In this document: positions 34,495-46,284 of the stretch, in pieces
Position numbering within the stretch: position 1 is the first letter of the stretch
Layout of the letters: the number at the start of each line of letters is the position of its first letter
Origin: Climacium dendroides
Taxonomy: Eukaryota; Streptophyta; Bryopsida; Hypnales; Climaciaceae
NCBI GenBank assembly: GCA_950106755.1
Contig: OX467092.1
Coordinates: forward strand, 10,974,001-11,038,000
Length of the DNA: 64,000 bases
Direction: 5' to 3'
The notes under the pieces: generated by a model
Database searches by the model: none
What the model saw: only the letters and a program-made list of their open reading frames with translations
Told to the model about the DNA's origin: nothing
Program-made: the position numbers and the translations under genes

Positions 34495-36368
34495 CTAATG
34501 TGGCACAAGCGTAAAAGTCCAAATTTCTGATCGCAGAAACGCAGTTTGAAAAAGGAAAGGAAAGGGAGCTCGATGCATACGAAGATTGAGAACCTCCTCC
34601 TTGCACTCGGGTGCAGCAGATTTGTTTTCAGAATCTGGCCACTTGTCCAGTTCTGGCTGGGAATTCACAATTCCAAGTTCTGCGCAGCCACAAGAATTCA
34701 ATAGAAGAAGAAACCATGAAACCAGAATCAACCACAAATAGACAGAGCGTGAAAACAGTCTAAATTTCAGTAGACTGTTTTAAAAACTTTTAGACATAAC
34801 GAAGAGAATCTTAGTCAAGATTCAATAGGAGGTTTCCCTACGACCATAAAGAGGCCTCCCCATGGATATATAGGAAGGCATCCATATGATCACTGTGAAC
34901 ATAGGGTAACCTCCCCATAAATCATGGAGAAGATTCTCTTTGTGATGTGGCCTATCAGTGCTTGAAACAATCTAATTGTACTGAAAACCCTGTTAAATGT
35001 TCAAGAGCTGAAGAAGCACAAAAAATTATCGCTCGATCTTCCTCTTCAAGCCAAAGATATAACCATGTAGTGCTGAAAAATTTATACGAAGTGCTACCTT
35101 TCTGCCACTTCTTTGCAGCACCCTTAATGCCCCATTCTTCGCCAAGAGTAAGATGACAATGTTGCTTGATAGAATCGAGGAGTGTGAGGAGCTCATCAAC
35201 GTTAGACATGAAGGTCTTGCCAGTGAAGCCCATCTCCTTAATCTTAGTGATAGTCTCTTCCCGGATTCCAAAGCCGTCCAAGAAAAATTCCAGGTCTGCA
35301 ACATCACCATTCGGCATCTGCGGGCATGGTCCAAACTGATAAATAAGGTATGTATATCCAAAACCAACAAGCAGCTCTACTGAGAGTAGCTCCGGTCCCC
35401 TAGCACAGACTTTCTTTTTTAATCAGGCCCTACTCAAACTTCCTCACATTCAAAGTAGATGTAGCTTCTATCGACGCAAAGTCTCCTCCCCTCCGCTACC
35501 GACACCTAAACTCTTCGTCAATGGTTAAATGTTGATTATGAGGATGTCCACCATCTAAACTCATCTAGTATCAGTTTCAGGTCATCTACAAATTGAATGT
35601 GCTAATTGAATGTGCTAATGTCAGGTCTCCATTCCCCATGCAGGTGAACTTTGAACCTCTCCCTACCACAATCTAGAAACTTGCACCATCTCAAAATTTT
35701 GCTCATTTATTTTGTGTTAAGCTACAAAAAAATTGCATAAAAACAAATGTCAATACATCAAAATCTTTTCACAATTACCACAATTCAAAGTTCACCTGTA
35801 TGGTCAATGGAGCCTCTAATGTACTGCATAGTTAATGGAGCCCCTACCTTAGTTTTCGAAAAAATCCCACAGATACGTAATTGCCTACATGCAGGAAAGG
35901 AAAAAAGGAAAAAAGAAAAAAAGAAAGCCTAACCAATGGTTTCAAGGGTGAGACGTTGGCCAAATTCGCCGGCACTCCACTGGCTAGAAATACCATGCTT
36001 CGGAAGGCTTGGAACCTCTCTCCCTCCGCCACGTCTTTCTGCTGCTGTTGCAAAGGAGGAAGAGCATTATTATTTTCTTGGGAGCCTCGAGCTCCTCCCT
36101 GGAGACTTGTTCGGCTCTGTCGCTTCTTCCGCTCCACTTGTGACTTGGCCAGGTAACTGAGGCGGAGCTCCTCTCGAGCCTCAGGAGGACACGAGGGACA
36201 GCCGGACACTTTCTCCGGATGACCAAGCAAGTGAGATCGGATTCGCATGGCATTCCCTTGAAACACTTTGCCACAGTGGGAGCACTTCACGTGCCAAGCC
36301 ATGCCGTGCTTGGCAGGCTCCTTCACCACTGAGACGTGACCCCATTCTCCTCCTTTCACTCTTACCAT
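34495..36368 (-). CDS. BED zinc finger protein with LEAFY-SAM-like domain, about 279 aa
   Basis: Exon 1 (35934-36368) starts at ATG and encodes a BED-type finger: C29, C32, H46 and H50 in WHVKCSHCGKVF ... RSHLLGH. A hydrophobic FLASGVPANLANVSPL segment follows, like that between finger and catalytic region in hAT-related proteins. Donor TTG|GTTAGG is phase 0. Exon 2 (35098-35317, acceptor CCCGCAG, donor G|GTAGCA) encodes residues 146-218 with FFLDGFGIREETITKIKEMG, FT and GEEWGIKGAAKK. These align with the LEAFY SAM landmarks (YGVR, TAAKIAELGFT, GERYGIKAA). Exon 3 (34495-34679, acceptor GCGCAG) gives 60 more residues. The SAM domain of LEAFY makes oligomers, so a multimerising DNA-binding protein is the likely role, by inference. 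The 3' end is uncertain; an open stretch lies at 34026-34165. It may be a domesticated hAT derivative. Confidence 0.65.
34765..34980. mobile_element. Intronic inverted-repeat element in the BED gene
   Basis: The left end AGACTGTTTTAAAAACTTTT, then GAAGAGAATCTT, is inverted at the right end GAAGATTCTCTTTGTGATGT, then CTTGAAACAATCTAATTG. It lies wholly inside intron 2 (34680-35097). The same family is in intron 2 of the GT17 gene. Confidence 0.6.
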
Positions 36369-37860
36369 GGCTTCTTAGCCTGTTAATTCATCGGGGGGAT
36401 CCAGGTGCATACTGGTTCAGAATTTAACACAGCAAGGAAATGGGGGAGCAACATCAATGGTAAGAAGGCATTTGTAAGTGTATACCTAATGCTACGATTT
36501 GCAACAGGGATCATGGCGTTCCTGGGTAGTCGGGACTCTCATGACAATCCAGCTGACGCGGAACCAGGACGAGGGGACCGCAGTTGTGAAGTACATGGAT
36601 TCTTAAAACACCGTAAGGTCTCAAAGTCTGGAGATTTCCAGTTCGTTCTTTTTGGGGGGTGATTTTTGAGGAAGAGACGCACTATGAGAGCTATTCGTAT
36701 ACCCCAATGGTAACACACAACATCAATGGTAAGAAGCGCGCTTGTAATTCTACACCTAATGCTATCATTTCCTACAGGAATCATGGTACACCTCAATTAA
36801 AACTGTCATGATAATCAAGCTCACAATCTGATGAACATCCAGGACGATGTTCCTGATGTACACCAAATCTCCAAAATTCCAATCCTGAAATTGAGACACG
36901 CCCTAGAGAATTGAACACCCAGACCCAAAAATCACCCAAAGAAAGGCAAAAACTGAAAAATCTCCGCAAGAAGACACGGACCACCAACAACACCTGTTCC
37001 CACACCCCAATTCTCAAAACCAGAAAAGAAAGCTCAAACATCCATCCTGATCAACCCCCACGTCCCAAACGAACAAATCAAGAACCCAACAGTAACATCA
37101 CATCCCAAACTACCATTTCCTAAAGAAAAAAAATGGCATACCTCAATGACGACTTTCATGACAACCAAGCTCCCAAACTGTACATCAACCACGCCGATAT
37201 CATCAAAGTACTTCAAATTCTCCCAATCGAAGACAAAGTCGAATCTCTCCCAAACCTTTTCGATACGCCCTACAACATTGAAGTACAAAACCGAAGACAC
37301 CTTCAAAATCACCCAAGGAACTCAAGAAGACGCCCAAATCCCACCGACACCAGCAATTCCCACACCCGTGGAACCCAAAGATTGCAGTTCTCGGCCGGGG
37401 AGTTTTTTCATTGCGAGATTGGGAGGTGGGCGACACTTGAGAGCTCGGAATTGAAGGGGAATTGGAGCAAAGCAAAGAACTGAAGGGAAATGTGAGTGTG
37501 ATTGTTGTTTAACTTACCAGTGCGGTGGTTTGGAAGAAGAAGAAGAGGCCCTTGGTGGAGCCTTCCCTGAGGAAGCAAGCTTGTTGGTGACATGCAGGAG
37601 AAAATTGTGAAGGAAATGAAGGTGCTCTGCCGAATTGGAACGCAACAAGGAGGCAAAGGAGGTAGCAGGGGAGGCTTGTGCTTGCATGCCCCATGGGGAC
37701 AGATGTATGGTGCCTGCTGGTGTGAAAGGGGAGTTTTGATGTCTCGATGTTTTGATCCTCGGTATTGCGCTTGAATGAGCAATCTTTCCAAAAAATTTGC
37801 AATTCGTGATATGAGTGCTGCTAGTGAGAGTTATACGGCACCTTCACACTGCATCCAAAG
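36369..37860. other. GC-richer region upstream of the BED gene with diverged direct repeats
   Basis: About 36448-36560 and 36720-36850 share CAACATCAATGGTAAGAAG, ACCTAATGCTA, AACAGGGATCATGG or TACAGGAATCATGG and TCATGA words. A third, weaker copy is near 37085-37190 (ACCTCAATGACGACTTTCAT). Several mid-length frames occur on both strands, but none resembles a known protein. It may hold promoter and leader sequence of the BED gene or an unrecognised gene. Confidence 0.4.
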
Positions 37861-38072
37861 TTCTAAATCTCATGGAATTTCCGAATTTTGATTAGCGGAG
37901 AGTTGAAAATTAAAACTTGGTAGATTACATTATATCTTGGGTCTTTTTGCACTTAGTACTTGGTAGTATTTTTTGAAAGTTTTGGCACTAAGGAATTGAG
38001 ACTTAGATCCTAAGTTGGATTCAGCAAAATGGGGATTCAAAACAGGCTTAAAGTCCCAACTACTGTTTGATA

Positions 38073-38394
38073 TCATACTACTAAAATCACAATGTCTTCT
38101 ATAATATCACATTTATACAATGAGTGATATTATAGAGGTACATGATATTATAAAGGTTAAGGTTTTCTTGGCTTCAAACTTCATTTCACTTTCACGATTT
38201 TATGATTTTCTAAGTGTTCTCGATTCTAATGTTTTATCCTTACTATTAAATGATTTGAATTTTTTGTTAGATTGAAGGAATTTGGGATTCTACAATAGAG
38301 TATTTACAAAGTCTTTGCAATTTTTGAGAAATTTACATTTTAATTGATGAAAGTAATATATTTAATGCGTAGCAAAGCAAGCGCCACCTGCTAG
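38073..38394 (+). mobile_element. Short Helitron-like element, 322 bp
   Basis: It starts TCATACTACTAAAATCAC after an A and ends GCGCCACCTGCTAG before a T, the Helitron pattern of 5' TC and 3' CTRR inserted between A and T. The subterminal phrase AATGCGTAGCAAAGCAAGC recurs near the 3' ends of the related copies at 50.3-51.2 kb, and the start TACTACTAAAATCACAA recurs at 50318. There is no Rep/helicase, so it is non-autonomous. Confidence 0.6.
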
Positions 38395-38399
38395 TCTAT

Positions 38400-39361
38400 T
38401 ACTAAAAGAATAACAATAAATCAAATATCCTCGCAAGTTGATTTTGTAAACAAATTTGTCCACTAAAGATTGTATGGATAAAGTGCCCTTCAATCAATCA
38501 ATAAAAATGTTATTATTCTTTTTTAATGCAAGATAATATAAATTTTTATATACTTGATTTCTTCTAGAATTTACTTTAAAAATTTGTTGATTGCCCAAAT
38601 TCTAGAAAAGCCCAAAGTAGACTACTTAGTCCTTTTGGCATTAAATTAAGAACCTGAAGCCTCACAAATATCAAGGGCATTTTATCCATACGAGCATTAA
38701 GGGCACAATGACATTTGAATCATTGATTGATTGAAGTTTCACATGTGCGTAATTTGAGTCTGAGAGAATCATCATTCATTCATGATTTTCTTGAAGTACT
38801 GTATGTGTAAGGAACCAAATGGTCACGAAATTTGGCATAATAAACCCAACTCGACACTTTTCCATGATTTCCATGCTTTTGGGAAAAATTATTTTGAATC
38901 ACAGAAAAAATTACTGTTACATTAGGCGCACACACAAAATTCGAATATATTCTGACTACTATAATCTCATGAAGTGTGCAACAGTAGAGTTTGGAATTTT
39001 GAACAAGCGTACAAGATTTTCTTTAGAACAAGAATTTTGATACGAAAGGAAGCAAAACTGAGAAACGAATTGCATGGGTACCTCAAGAATTCTTGCATTG
39101 TAAATAAGCATCTGAATTGGGCGGTCAAACTTTTGTTGCATTCGGAGATATGATAAGTAAAGTCTCAGTACTTACCCCAAGCTAAGAATATGTTTACCAA
39201 CAAAATGATCCTTCAAACCTTTGAGTAGAAGGGTGAATCAAATCAAATGTACATTACATCAAATCTAGTTGGATCTCAAGCTCATGATACTTAAGAGCCT
39301 ATGTACATTACGTTTAGCTCGCATGCAGTTCATCGGTTCAAAAAAGAGTGACACTAATATT
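38400..39361. other. 3' flank of TGD3, no gene seen
   Basis: It lies between the Helitron-like element and the TGD3 stop codon. The short frame at 38819-39040 has no recognisable content. Confidence 0.45.
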
Positions 39362-42300
39362 CTAGTACCGAATAGGACCAAGTAAGCTTCCATCAGCAAA
39401 CTGCACAAAAGCAAAATAACGAGGTGTCAATGTCACGACTTGAATAAGTTCACTTCGAAAATGGAAGCACGTGCCGTGGAAAAGGTCCAGGGTTACAGAA
39501 CCTTTGCTCAAATACAATCAGCAATGTTATCAAAACTCAATGTTAACTCTTTCTTGCAAATCAGAATAAATTAGTGAATCGTATGACCTTGACTATGTCA
39601 TCGAACAGCACAATTTCAATAAAAACAAACCACAATAGGAAATTTCTAGCAATAAAGTTTCAAACTTACCTGGCGCACTATTGGATTTGTAGATGTATCA
39701 AACTCAGCAGTTGGACCTTCCCATACCACTTTCCCTTCATATAAAAAGAGAATTCTGCGTCATCGGGGACCACATTAGCAAATGCAAGCATCTCGCAGTT
39801 CTTTGGCTGAAAAAGACAGAATGTTCTGACAGAAACTTTATACATTAATGCACACAAGGAACTTAGCTACTGAAAACAATTACGACGATAGTACATGTCG
39901 AAGGGACTAAAACTATACCTATCAACAGCTCGGCGAATCGTGCTATGCTGATGAGTTACAACAACGTAAGAAGAAATACATCCAGGCATTCCTTGAGCAT
40001 CGCGACCCTTAACATGGACCGACCGTATCAAATCCTCAACCACTGTAGAGGCAATTGGATCCAGTCCTGCCGTAGGCTCATCGTACAAAACCAGCTGCAA
40101 CCACACCAACCCTTACAATTCAGCAACATCGAATTCTCTTTCTTTAATAATCCTCCCAGATATCTACCAAAAAATTTACCACCAAAAATACGCCTGTAAT
40201 TCACATCCACGTACTGATCCTGTATGCTCCTGTAGATAACATGGGCATAGGCAAAGAACAGATGAAACAAGCTGGATGAAGTATCTGATACCTCTTCCTC
40301 CGAATGTCCCGGTGAGCCATCCGAGATGATGGCACGAGCTAGAGCTACCCGCTTCTTCATACCTCCTGATAATTCTGAAGGTAATCGCTCTTCAACATTC
40401 TAACACAATAGAAAGGCGAAAATCAGCCTTGCACAGAAATAAAAGCCGAAATATTGCCCCCCAAATGCCAACTGAATCTTGGAAAAATCACCTGCTGGTT
40501 CTCAATAGCTTAAATTCAAAGAAAGCTCCATTTTCACATACCTTCAAGCCAACGGCTGCTAGGCTTTCCCGAACAAGCTCAGCTATTTCTGCATCGGACA
40601 ACTTGGAATGTTCATATCTGATCAGTAATCATATTGGTTAGCAGTGATACTCATAAATTTCCTTGACAAATCATACAAGAGTGAAGAAACTCTACTCTGA
40701 AGCTTACTACTTCAAATTCCGCCGTATAAAATTAACAGCACATGCTTTATATCAAACATCACTATATGTCAACAACTAGGAATTGGAACAAACAATCTGG
40801 TAATCTGGGATACAGTACGTACAGCATGAATCCAACATTTTCTCGAACAGTTAACGAATCAAATAGTGCCGCACTCTGAAATACCTGCACCCCCATTTCG
40901 AACATGAAGAAATCAGAAGAAAAAATAGGGATTACTTTAAACGTGGAAACCTCATGAATTAGTAAGCATGGTCAGATGCAACGACTAGTCACCGCATTTG
41001 GCCTGGGCAAGATTGTAAACCTGACAATTGAACAGAATATGAATTTGCAATACTCACCAAACCAATTCGAAGACCAAAAAGATCGTCATCACTAGCCAAA
41101 CCCTCCCGTTTCTTTCCGCATATGTACACCTCTCCCTAAAGATGAGATCAAAAGACACAAATGTCATTCACGATACTGAACTTCGAGGGGTCGGAATAAT
41201 CTTCCATGATCCCACGAACAGCAATGAGGAAGCAGAATAACAACATATTAATGAATTAAATAATAATTCCTAAGGAAGAAATACCCAAGACACCATAGCT
41301 TCTGAATTACAAATAACATTTGGAAGTTCCTCTATGAATGGCTTGAGCCTCCCAATGCTATATTTACCCTATCTGGAGCGAGAAGCCCGGCAATGATGCG
41401 GAGGATGGTAGATTTGCCAGTCCCAGACGGACCAATAATGCCCACTGCTTCCCCATGCCGTATCTGACAATAACAGCAAACCAAATCTATCAATTAGCTA
41501 CTAGAGTAAGATCGAATTGTTCGTACTGAAACTGTCCAGCCTTAAAAGACTTAAAGCCAGTACCGTGTGTGTCAACCTGGACATAATATAACTGATTTAA
41601 TTAGACAATTCTTCAGGGGAATAGACGATATCAGCTCACCTGAAAACTAGCACCTTGCAAAATGTGTTTATCACCAAAAGATTTGTAAACATTACGACAT
41701 TCAATTAAAACCTCCGCATCGTCCTCCACGGCAGGATTGGCTCTTGTTCTTGTTTCATCATCAACATTTAGAGACAAATGGTGCTGATCCTGCAGTTATT
41801 ACATAGACGTATCAGAGCCCTTCTAAATATTCAGATGTCCTGCTAGAGACTGGCTTTGCAACCCGATAAGCAATCAAAATAATTATCATTCTACCTAACC
41901 ACCCTTCCAATATGACGGCCTCAAATAATGAGTACGTTCCCATTCAATATTCTAACCAGAATCTGCAACCTGGACTCAAATAGTTTCTGAAACTAAAGCT
42001 CTTCAATCATTACTACGTGTTTAGAAATTCAAAAAGCGCGAGCGTATGCACCTGATTCTCTCTCCACCTTCCTGGTTCCCCATTGACGCCGCTGTTGCGA
42101 GTAGGCGTATCAGCAACCACCCTGCCATCCCAAGACCCGAGATTTAGAATTACCATCAAATTAGAGGTCAATGCCATTGCTTCGGGCAATTTCATAAACA
42201 AATTATTCATCTCAGATTTAGAAAGGTAGTCGTCTCGGACAACACTGATAGGAAAAACCAAGATCAGTGTTTACACTGGCAGAACCGAGTGCACGATGTT

Positions 42301-42487
42301 TATGTGAACAGTACTAAGCCGCATTGTTTGTCTATTGAGTCCAACAAACTGACCTCTCCATCTCACATCGAATACGACAATGTCCAAAGTCCGAAAGCCG
42401 CCGCACATAGTTGAAGCGCTTGGAGCTGGCGATTGTTGTGACAGCCGTGGCAACACCACCAACAGGCACGCGAGCCACCGCCATCAT
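39362..42487 (-). CDS. TGD3: TGD3, plastid lipid-importer ABC ATPase, 398 aa
   Basis: Eleven coding exons join in frame with GT-AG borders: 42354-42487, 42052-42244, 41640-41789, 41368-41463, 41058-41135, 40823-40884, 40542-40617, 40292-40399, 39919-40094, 39670-39754 and 39362-39400 (1197 nt). The ABC ATPase signatures are complete: Walker A GPSGTGKST (170-178), Q-loop FQS (219-221), LSGGM signature (273-277), Walker B LVLYDE (300-305) and the H-loop TH (346-347). The stretch from LYDEPTAGLDPIASTVVEDL to the C-terminal GPIRY is nearly that of Arabidopsis TGD3. In plants TGD3 powers TGD1/TGD2 import of ER-derived lipid through the inner envelope. The N-terminal 109 residues would be the transit peptide and are diverged, and the total is longer than the Arabidopsis protein. 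A 5'UTR intron (about 42537-43103) is likely. Confidence 0.95.
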
Positions 42488-43104
42488 TATGCCAAGCGAG
42501 TAGACTATAACCCGTAACCCTAGATTATCAAGTCGTCTGCAAAAATATCACACACTTGCCATGTCACGGGAAATTCCATGAAACATTCAACGAAGTGAGT
42601 GTTATTCTCGATATCCGGCCTCCTTCCTTCACTAAGCTACAGAAGCCACTGCGACATATCACTGCAGCTCGAGAACAACCTGAATTGCCTTCAAGAAATT
42701 GGTCCCGTTTCCGATTATTAAAGGATAAATCCAGTAAACAAAAACTAGCTAATCCATTTCACGACGAATGCTAGGGTTCCAACGCCAACACATTTCGTCC
42801 AGAAATATGGGCAACAGATGGTGCGCTCCGCGCACAAGAAACCCTATGCACATACCACTGCAACGGCGCAATAGCACTGGTGAACTACACACACAAATGC
42901 AACAATCAAATCCCTCTGCTCACCCAACGCAGAAAACGATGGACTGAATTTCTTTCTATTCCTAGGCGCGCCAACAGTAACCGCTCAGCGGCCATACAGT
43001 AAATTTCCAATTCCCATCACCAAGAGCATACCAAACCAAAACCATTTCCGCAAAAACACATTAAAAAAACTCAACAACGAGAACAATAGAAAAAAAATAT
43101 TACC
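42488..43104 (-). other. Probable 5'UTR intron of TGD3
   Basis: An acceptor ATATTTTTGCAG is at 42537 and a donor TCAG|GTAATA at 43103, giving a 567-nt intron between a leader exon (from 43104 upward) and the first coding exon. No coding frame needs the leader exon. This is from splice consensus only. Confidence 0.5.
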
Positions 43105-43572
43105 TGATCCTCCAAGAATTGCCGGCCGCTTGAATAAAGTTCTCAAAAAATGTTTTGTCCGTATCGCAAACAGAAATTCTCGGGACACACGTAGACTCGA
43201 AAAAGCTTTCAATCCTCCTCTCAGAAAAAATTAGTGCTACTATCAAATGAACTCTCGATTTCAGCTGAAAAGCTCCGAAACTACGCCACAGAAGGTCACA
43301 GCGCGAATTTCAAACATCAGCCGTCTCTGCTCATCGTCCCGCACTCCAGCTTGAATTTGCACGTGCAAAAATGCCGACGAAGAAGAACCGGATTCCGGAA
43401 GGACGCCATTGCGCAGGCAGATCGGTGGTCCGTAATAAGACATGAATCCAGCAGAGTTTCAGCAGAGGATTGATGGACGAAGGAGGGTGGACGAACATTG
43501 ACGGACGAAGACTCTCGTCTCGTGCTCGTGACGACGGAATAAGATTCTCGTCTCGTGCAGCTTAGATTCCGC

Positions 43573-43578
43573 CACGTG
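43573..43578. promoter_or_regulatory. G-box CACGTG upstream of TGD3
   Basis: CACGTG in the context GCCACGTGTG is the core bound by plant bZIP and bHLH factors, including light-response factors. It lies about 470 bp upstream of the proposed leader-exon donor. Its role here is inference. Confidence 0.35.
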
Positions 43579-44624
43579 TGTGACGGGTTGCCAGGTGCCG
43601 TTCTCGTATTCGGTAAGGAGATTTATTTATTTATTTAAATTTCTTCTTTGTTATGGGAAGGTGGGTCGCTGGGTTTTTCTTATTCCATTTTTGGGACTTG
43701 TGCAAAAGCAATCTTCATTGGAGCCATGAAGCTCTTTTTTTCAGTACATCTATAGATATGGATGAAACATGTAAAATGTGAACATCAAGGAAGTACCTTC
43801 TCATTGCTTTGGTACCAATGGAGCATAGTTTCAATGGGGATACAATATAGTGTTGAAAGTCTATTGGTGCAATACTCTTTGCACTACTGCAACTACTGTA
43901 CACTTTTGATGGGTGTATTGCATTCCCATTGAAAGCATATAAGATAGAACTACCCATTACCATACAAATTTGCTATCTAGGTACTTTGGAGAAGCTATTT
44001 ATGAGTTCTCATATTTTTCAGAGATTGAATTGTTTGAGAGAAGTCAATTGCAAAAAAAATGAAGACATTCTGACAAGAATTGAATTTTTTGTGATTTTTC
44101 AAAGCTGAAATGTAAAACTGTGAGTAGACCCTTGGTAAAGCATGACCAGACCATTGTTGAAGCGTGGGCTGATATGTCCGCTCCCCAATGCATTGCCATC
44201 ATAATCATGGATGAGTAAGATTATGGTAATAAGATGGGCTAGTGATGGAAATGGGAGGAACCTATAGGTGGGGGAATTGGCACTACAACAATGGCAGTGT
44301 TTTATGACTGCAAAATTATGACTGAGGATGACTGGCGACTGCTTGCAGTCATATTCTTGAAGGCCAACACTTTGGGGAGAAATATGACTGCAAAATATGA
44401 CTGCCAGTTATTTTTACGCCTTGTACTTTACAAGCATATACTATACGGCCATTAGGAATACCAAAGTACTTCATAGGGAACGTAGGGAACATGTTTGGAA
44501 ACATTGAGTCATATTATTACTAATATTTTCATATAATAGTGATTTTTTTTTGTTTTAGGCAGTTCAAGAAAAATTTGGGCAATTCCAAAAAAATATAGAG
44601 AAGTCATTGTTTAAAATTTTGAAA

Positions 44625-44730
44625 TCCTAGTCACTATTTTTTTAGGGTTTTGATACCCTAGCCGTCATTTTTTTAGGGTTTTGAAACCCTAACCGCCACT
44701 TTTTAGGGTTTTGAAACCCTAGCCGTCACT
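44625..44730 (+). repeat. Palindromic telomere-like repeats inside the CACTA element
   Basis: Three to four tandem units of about 36 bp carry TTTAGGGTTTTGAAACCCTA, a palindrome of the plant telomere word TTTAGGG and its complement. GCCGTCACT-like spacers separate them. Confidence 0.7.
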
Positions 44731-45399
44731 TCTTGTGGCTCTTCTTCCTTACTTTTTATTGTCTCTTAGCTCTCACTTGTTGTTGTTTTTTGTTGCATCT
44801 TAACTCTTGTTTCTTGTTGCTCTCTAGTTCATGCTTCTTGTTTCTTATTGTTGCATCTAAATTCTTTCTTTCTCTTGCATTTGAACTCTTTCTTCTTCCT
44901 AGTTCTTGTTTTTTTGTTTCCTCTTGTTTTGTAGTTCTTGCTTCTTATTTCTTCTTGTTGCATTTATACTCTCATTTCTTGTTGTTTCTTGTCATGTCTT
45001 AGTTGGTGCTTCTTGTTTCTTCTTGTATCTTAGTTGTTGCTTTTTATTTGTTCTTATATCTTAATTGTTGCCTCATATTGTGTCTTAGTTGTTATTTCTT
45101 GTTTTGTGTTGCTTCTTGTTTCTTATTGTGGCTTAGTTGTTGCTTCTTATTTCTTATTGCATTTTAACTTTTGAGTCTTGTTATCTCTTAGTACTTATAT
45201 TTTTTTTCTTGTTTCCTCCATCATCAATCTTATTCTTCCTATCCTAAACTTGAGCTACATATTTTGTGTTGATTGTAAATCTTTGAAGGTTAGGCTTTGT
45301 TGTTCAATCACTAAAAACTAACCTCTCATTTCTTTGATTGTATATGCAGGCATCAAAAGTTGAAACAAAGACATTGGAAGCTACTTACAACTTCATGAA

Positions 45400-45890
45400 G
45401 CCAAAAATATGACTTACAGAAGTCATATTCCATAAAATATGACTGACGAGAGTCGTATTCTACATTACTGCAAAATATGACTTACCTCAGTCATATTCCA
45501 CGTCATCAAAAAATATGATTGACTGCAGTCATATTCTACGTCATCCAAAAATATGACTCACTACAGTCATATTCCATGTCATCAAAAAATATGATTGACT
45601 GCAGTCATATTTCACGTCATCCAAAAATATGACTGACTGCAGTCATATTTCACGTCATTCAAAAATATGACTGACTACAGTCATATTCCATGTCATTCAA
45701 AAATATGACTGACTGCAGTCATATTCCATGTCATCAAAAAATATGACTCATTGCAGTCATATTCCATATCATCAAAAAATATGACTAACCGCAATCATAT
45801 TCTACGTCATCCAAAAATATGATTGACTGTAGTCATATTCCACGTCATTCAAAAATATGACTGACCATAGTCATATTCTACGTAGGATTT
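45400..45890 (+). repeat. 39-bp palindromic subterminal array of the CACTA element
   Basis: About twelve tandem units of about 39 bp each contain ATATGACTGACTGCAGTCAT or a variant, so each unit is a small inverted repeat. The units are joined by TTCCACGTCATCMAAAA spacers. Such arrays are expected transposase-binding regions; binding is inferred. Confidence 0.85.
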
Positions 45891-46284
45891 TTTTGTTTGC
45901 CTGAGCAACTCAAGAAAAAGTCAAGACTCCCCTAGGAAAGTCAAAGTATACGCCATGTTGGCATACTATGGCTAAAAATGGGTATTTATACCCCTCGGAA
46001 AATATGACTACCAATATGACTAATGTCTGAAGCGATTGCTTCTAAACGACTGGAGTCAGTCATATTCCGAGTCATCTACAGTGATTTCTGCGTGAGTCGT
46101 ATTTTTTGATTTTACGACTCACTGCAGTCATATTTTGCAGTCATAAAACACTACTTTTGTTGTAGTGTGGGTAAATGGTGGTAATGGGTAGTTCTACCTT
46201 ACTAGGGGGTTTGTTACATTTTCTTTGAGAAACAAACTTTTATAAAGAATGAGAAGTTGTAGAGTGAAAAGAAGAGCCAATTGG

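Larger units (their letters stand above)
44281..46167. mobile_element. Complete non-autonomous CACTA element, 1887 bp, TGG duplication
   Basis: The left end CACTACAACAATGGCAGTGT and the right end ACACTACTTTTGTTGTAGTG are inverted, and the inverted match continues with TTTTATGACTGCAAAA against TTTTGCAGTCATAAAA. TGG flanks both sides (44278-44280 and 46168-46170). Subterminal zones at both ends carry repeated ATATGACTG words, the usual transposase-binding layout of CACTA/En-Spm elements. The interior is a pyrimidine-rich CTTCTTGTT repeat tract (44730-45200) and holds no transposase; the 89-codon frame at 44733 is low complexity. Confidence 0.9.

Noticed and set aside
35881..36274. Alternative frames across the BED exon
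   Set aside because: They are shadows of exon 1; the BED finger is only in the frame starting at 36368.
37133..37791. Frames of 97-127 codons on both strands upstream of the BED gene
   Set aside because: Both strands are open because of the base composition, and neither set resembles a known protein; kept only as an unexplained GC-richer region.
44733..45002. 89-codon hydrophobic frame in the CACTA element
   Set aside because: It is a translation of a CTTCTTGTT-type pyrimidine repeat (Leu, Cys, Phe, Ser only), not a membrane protein.
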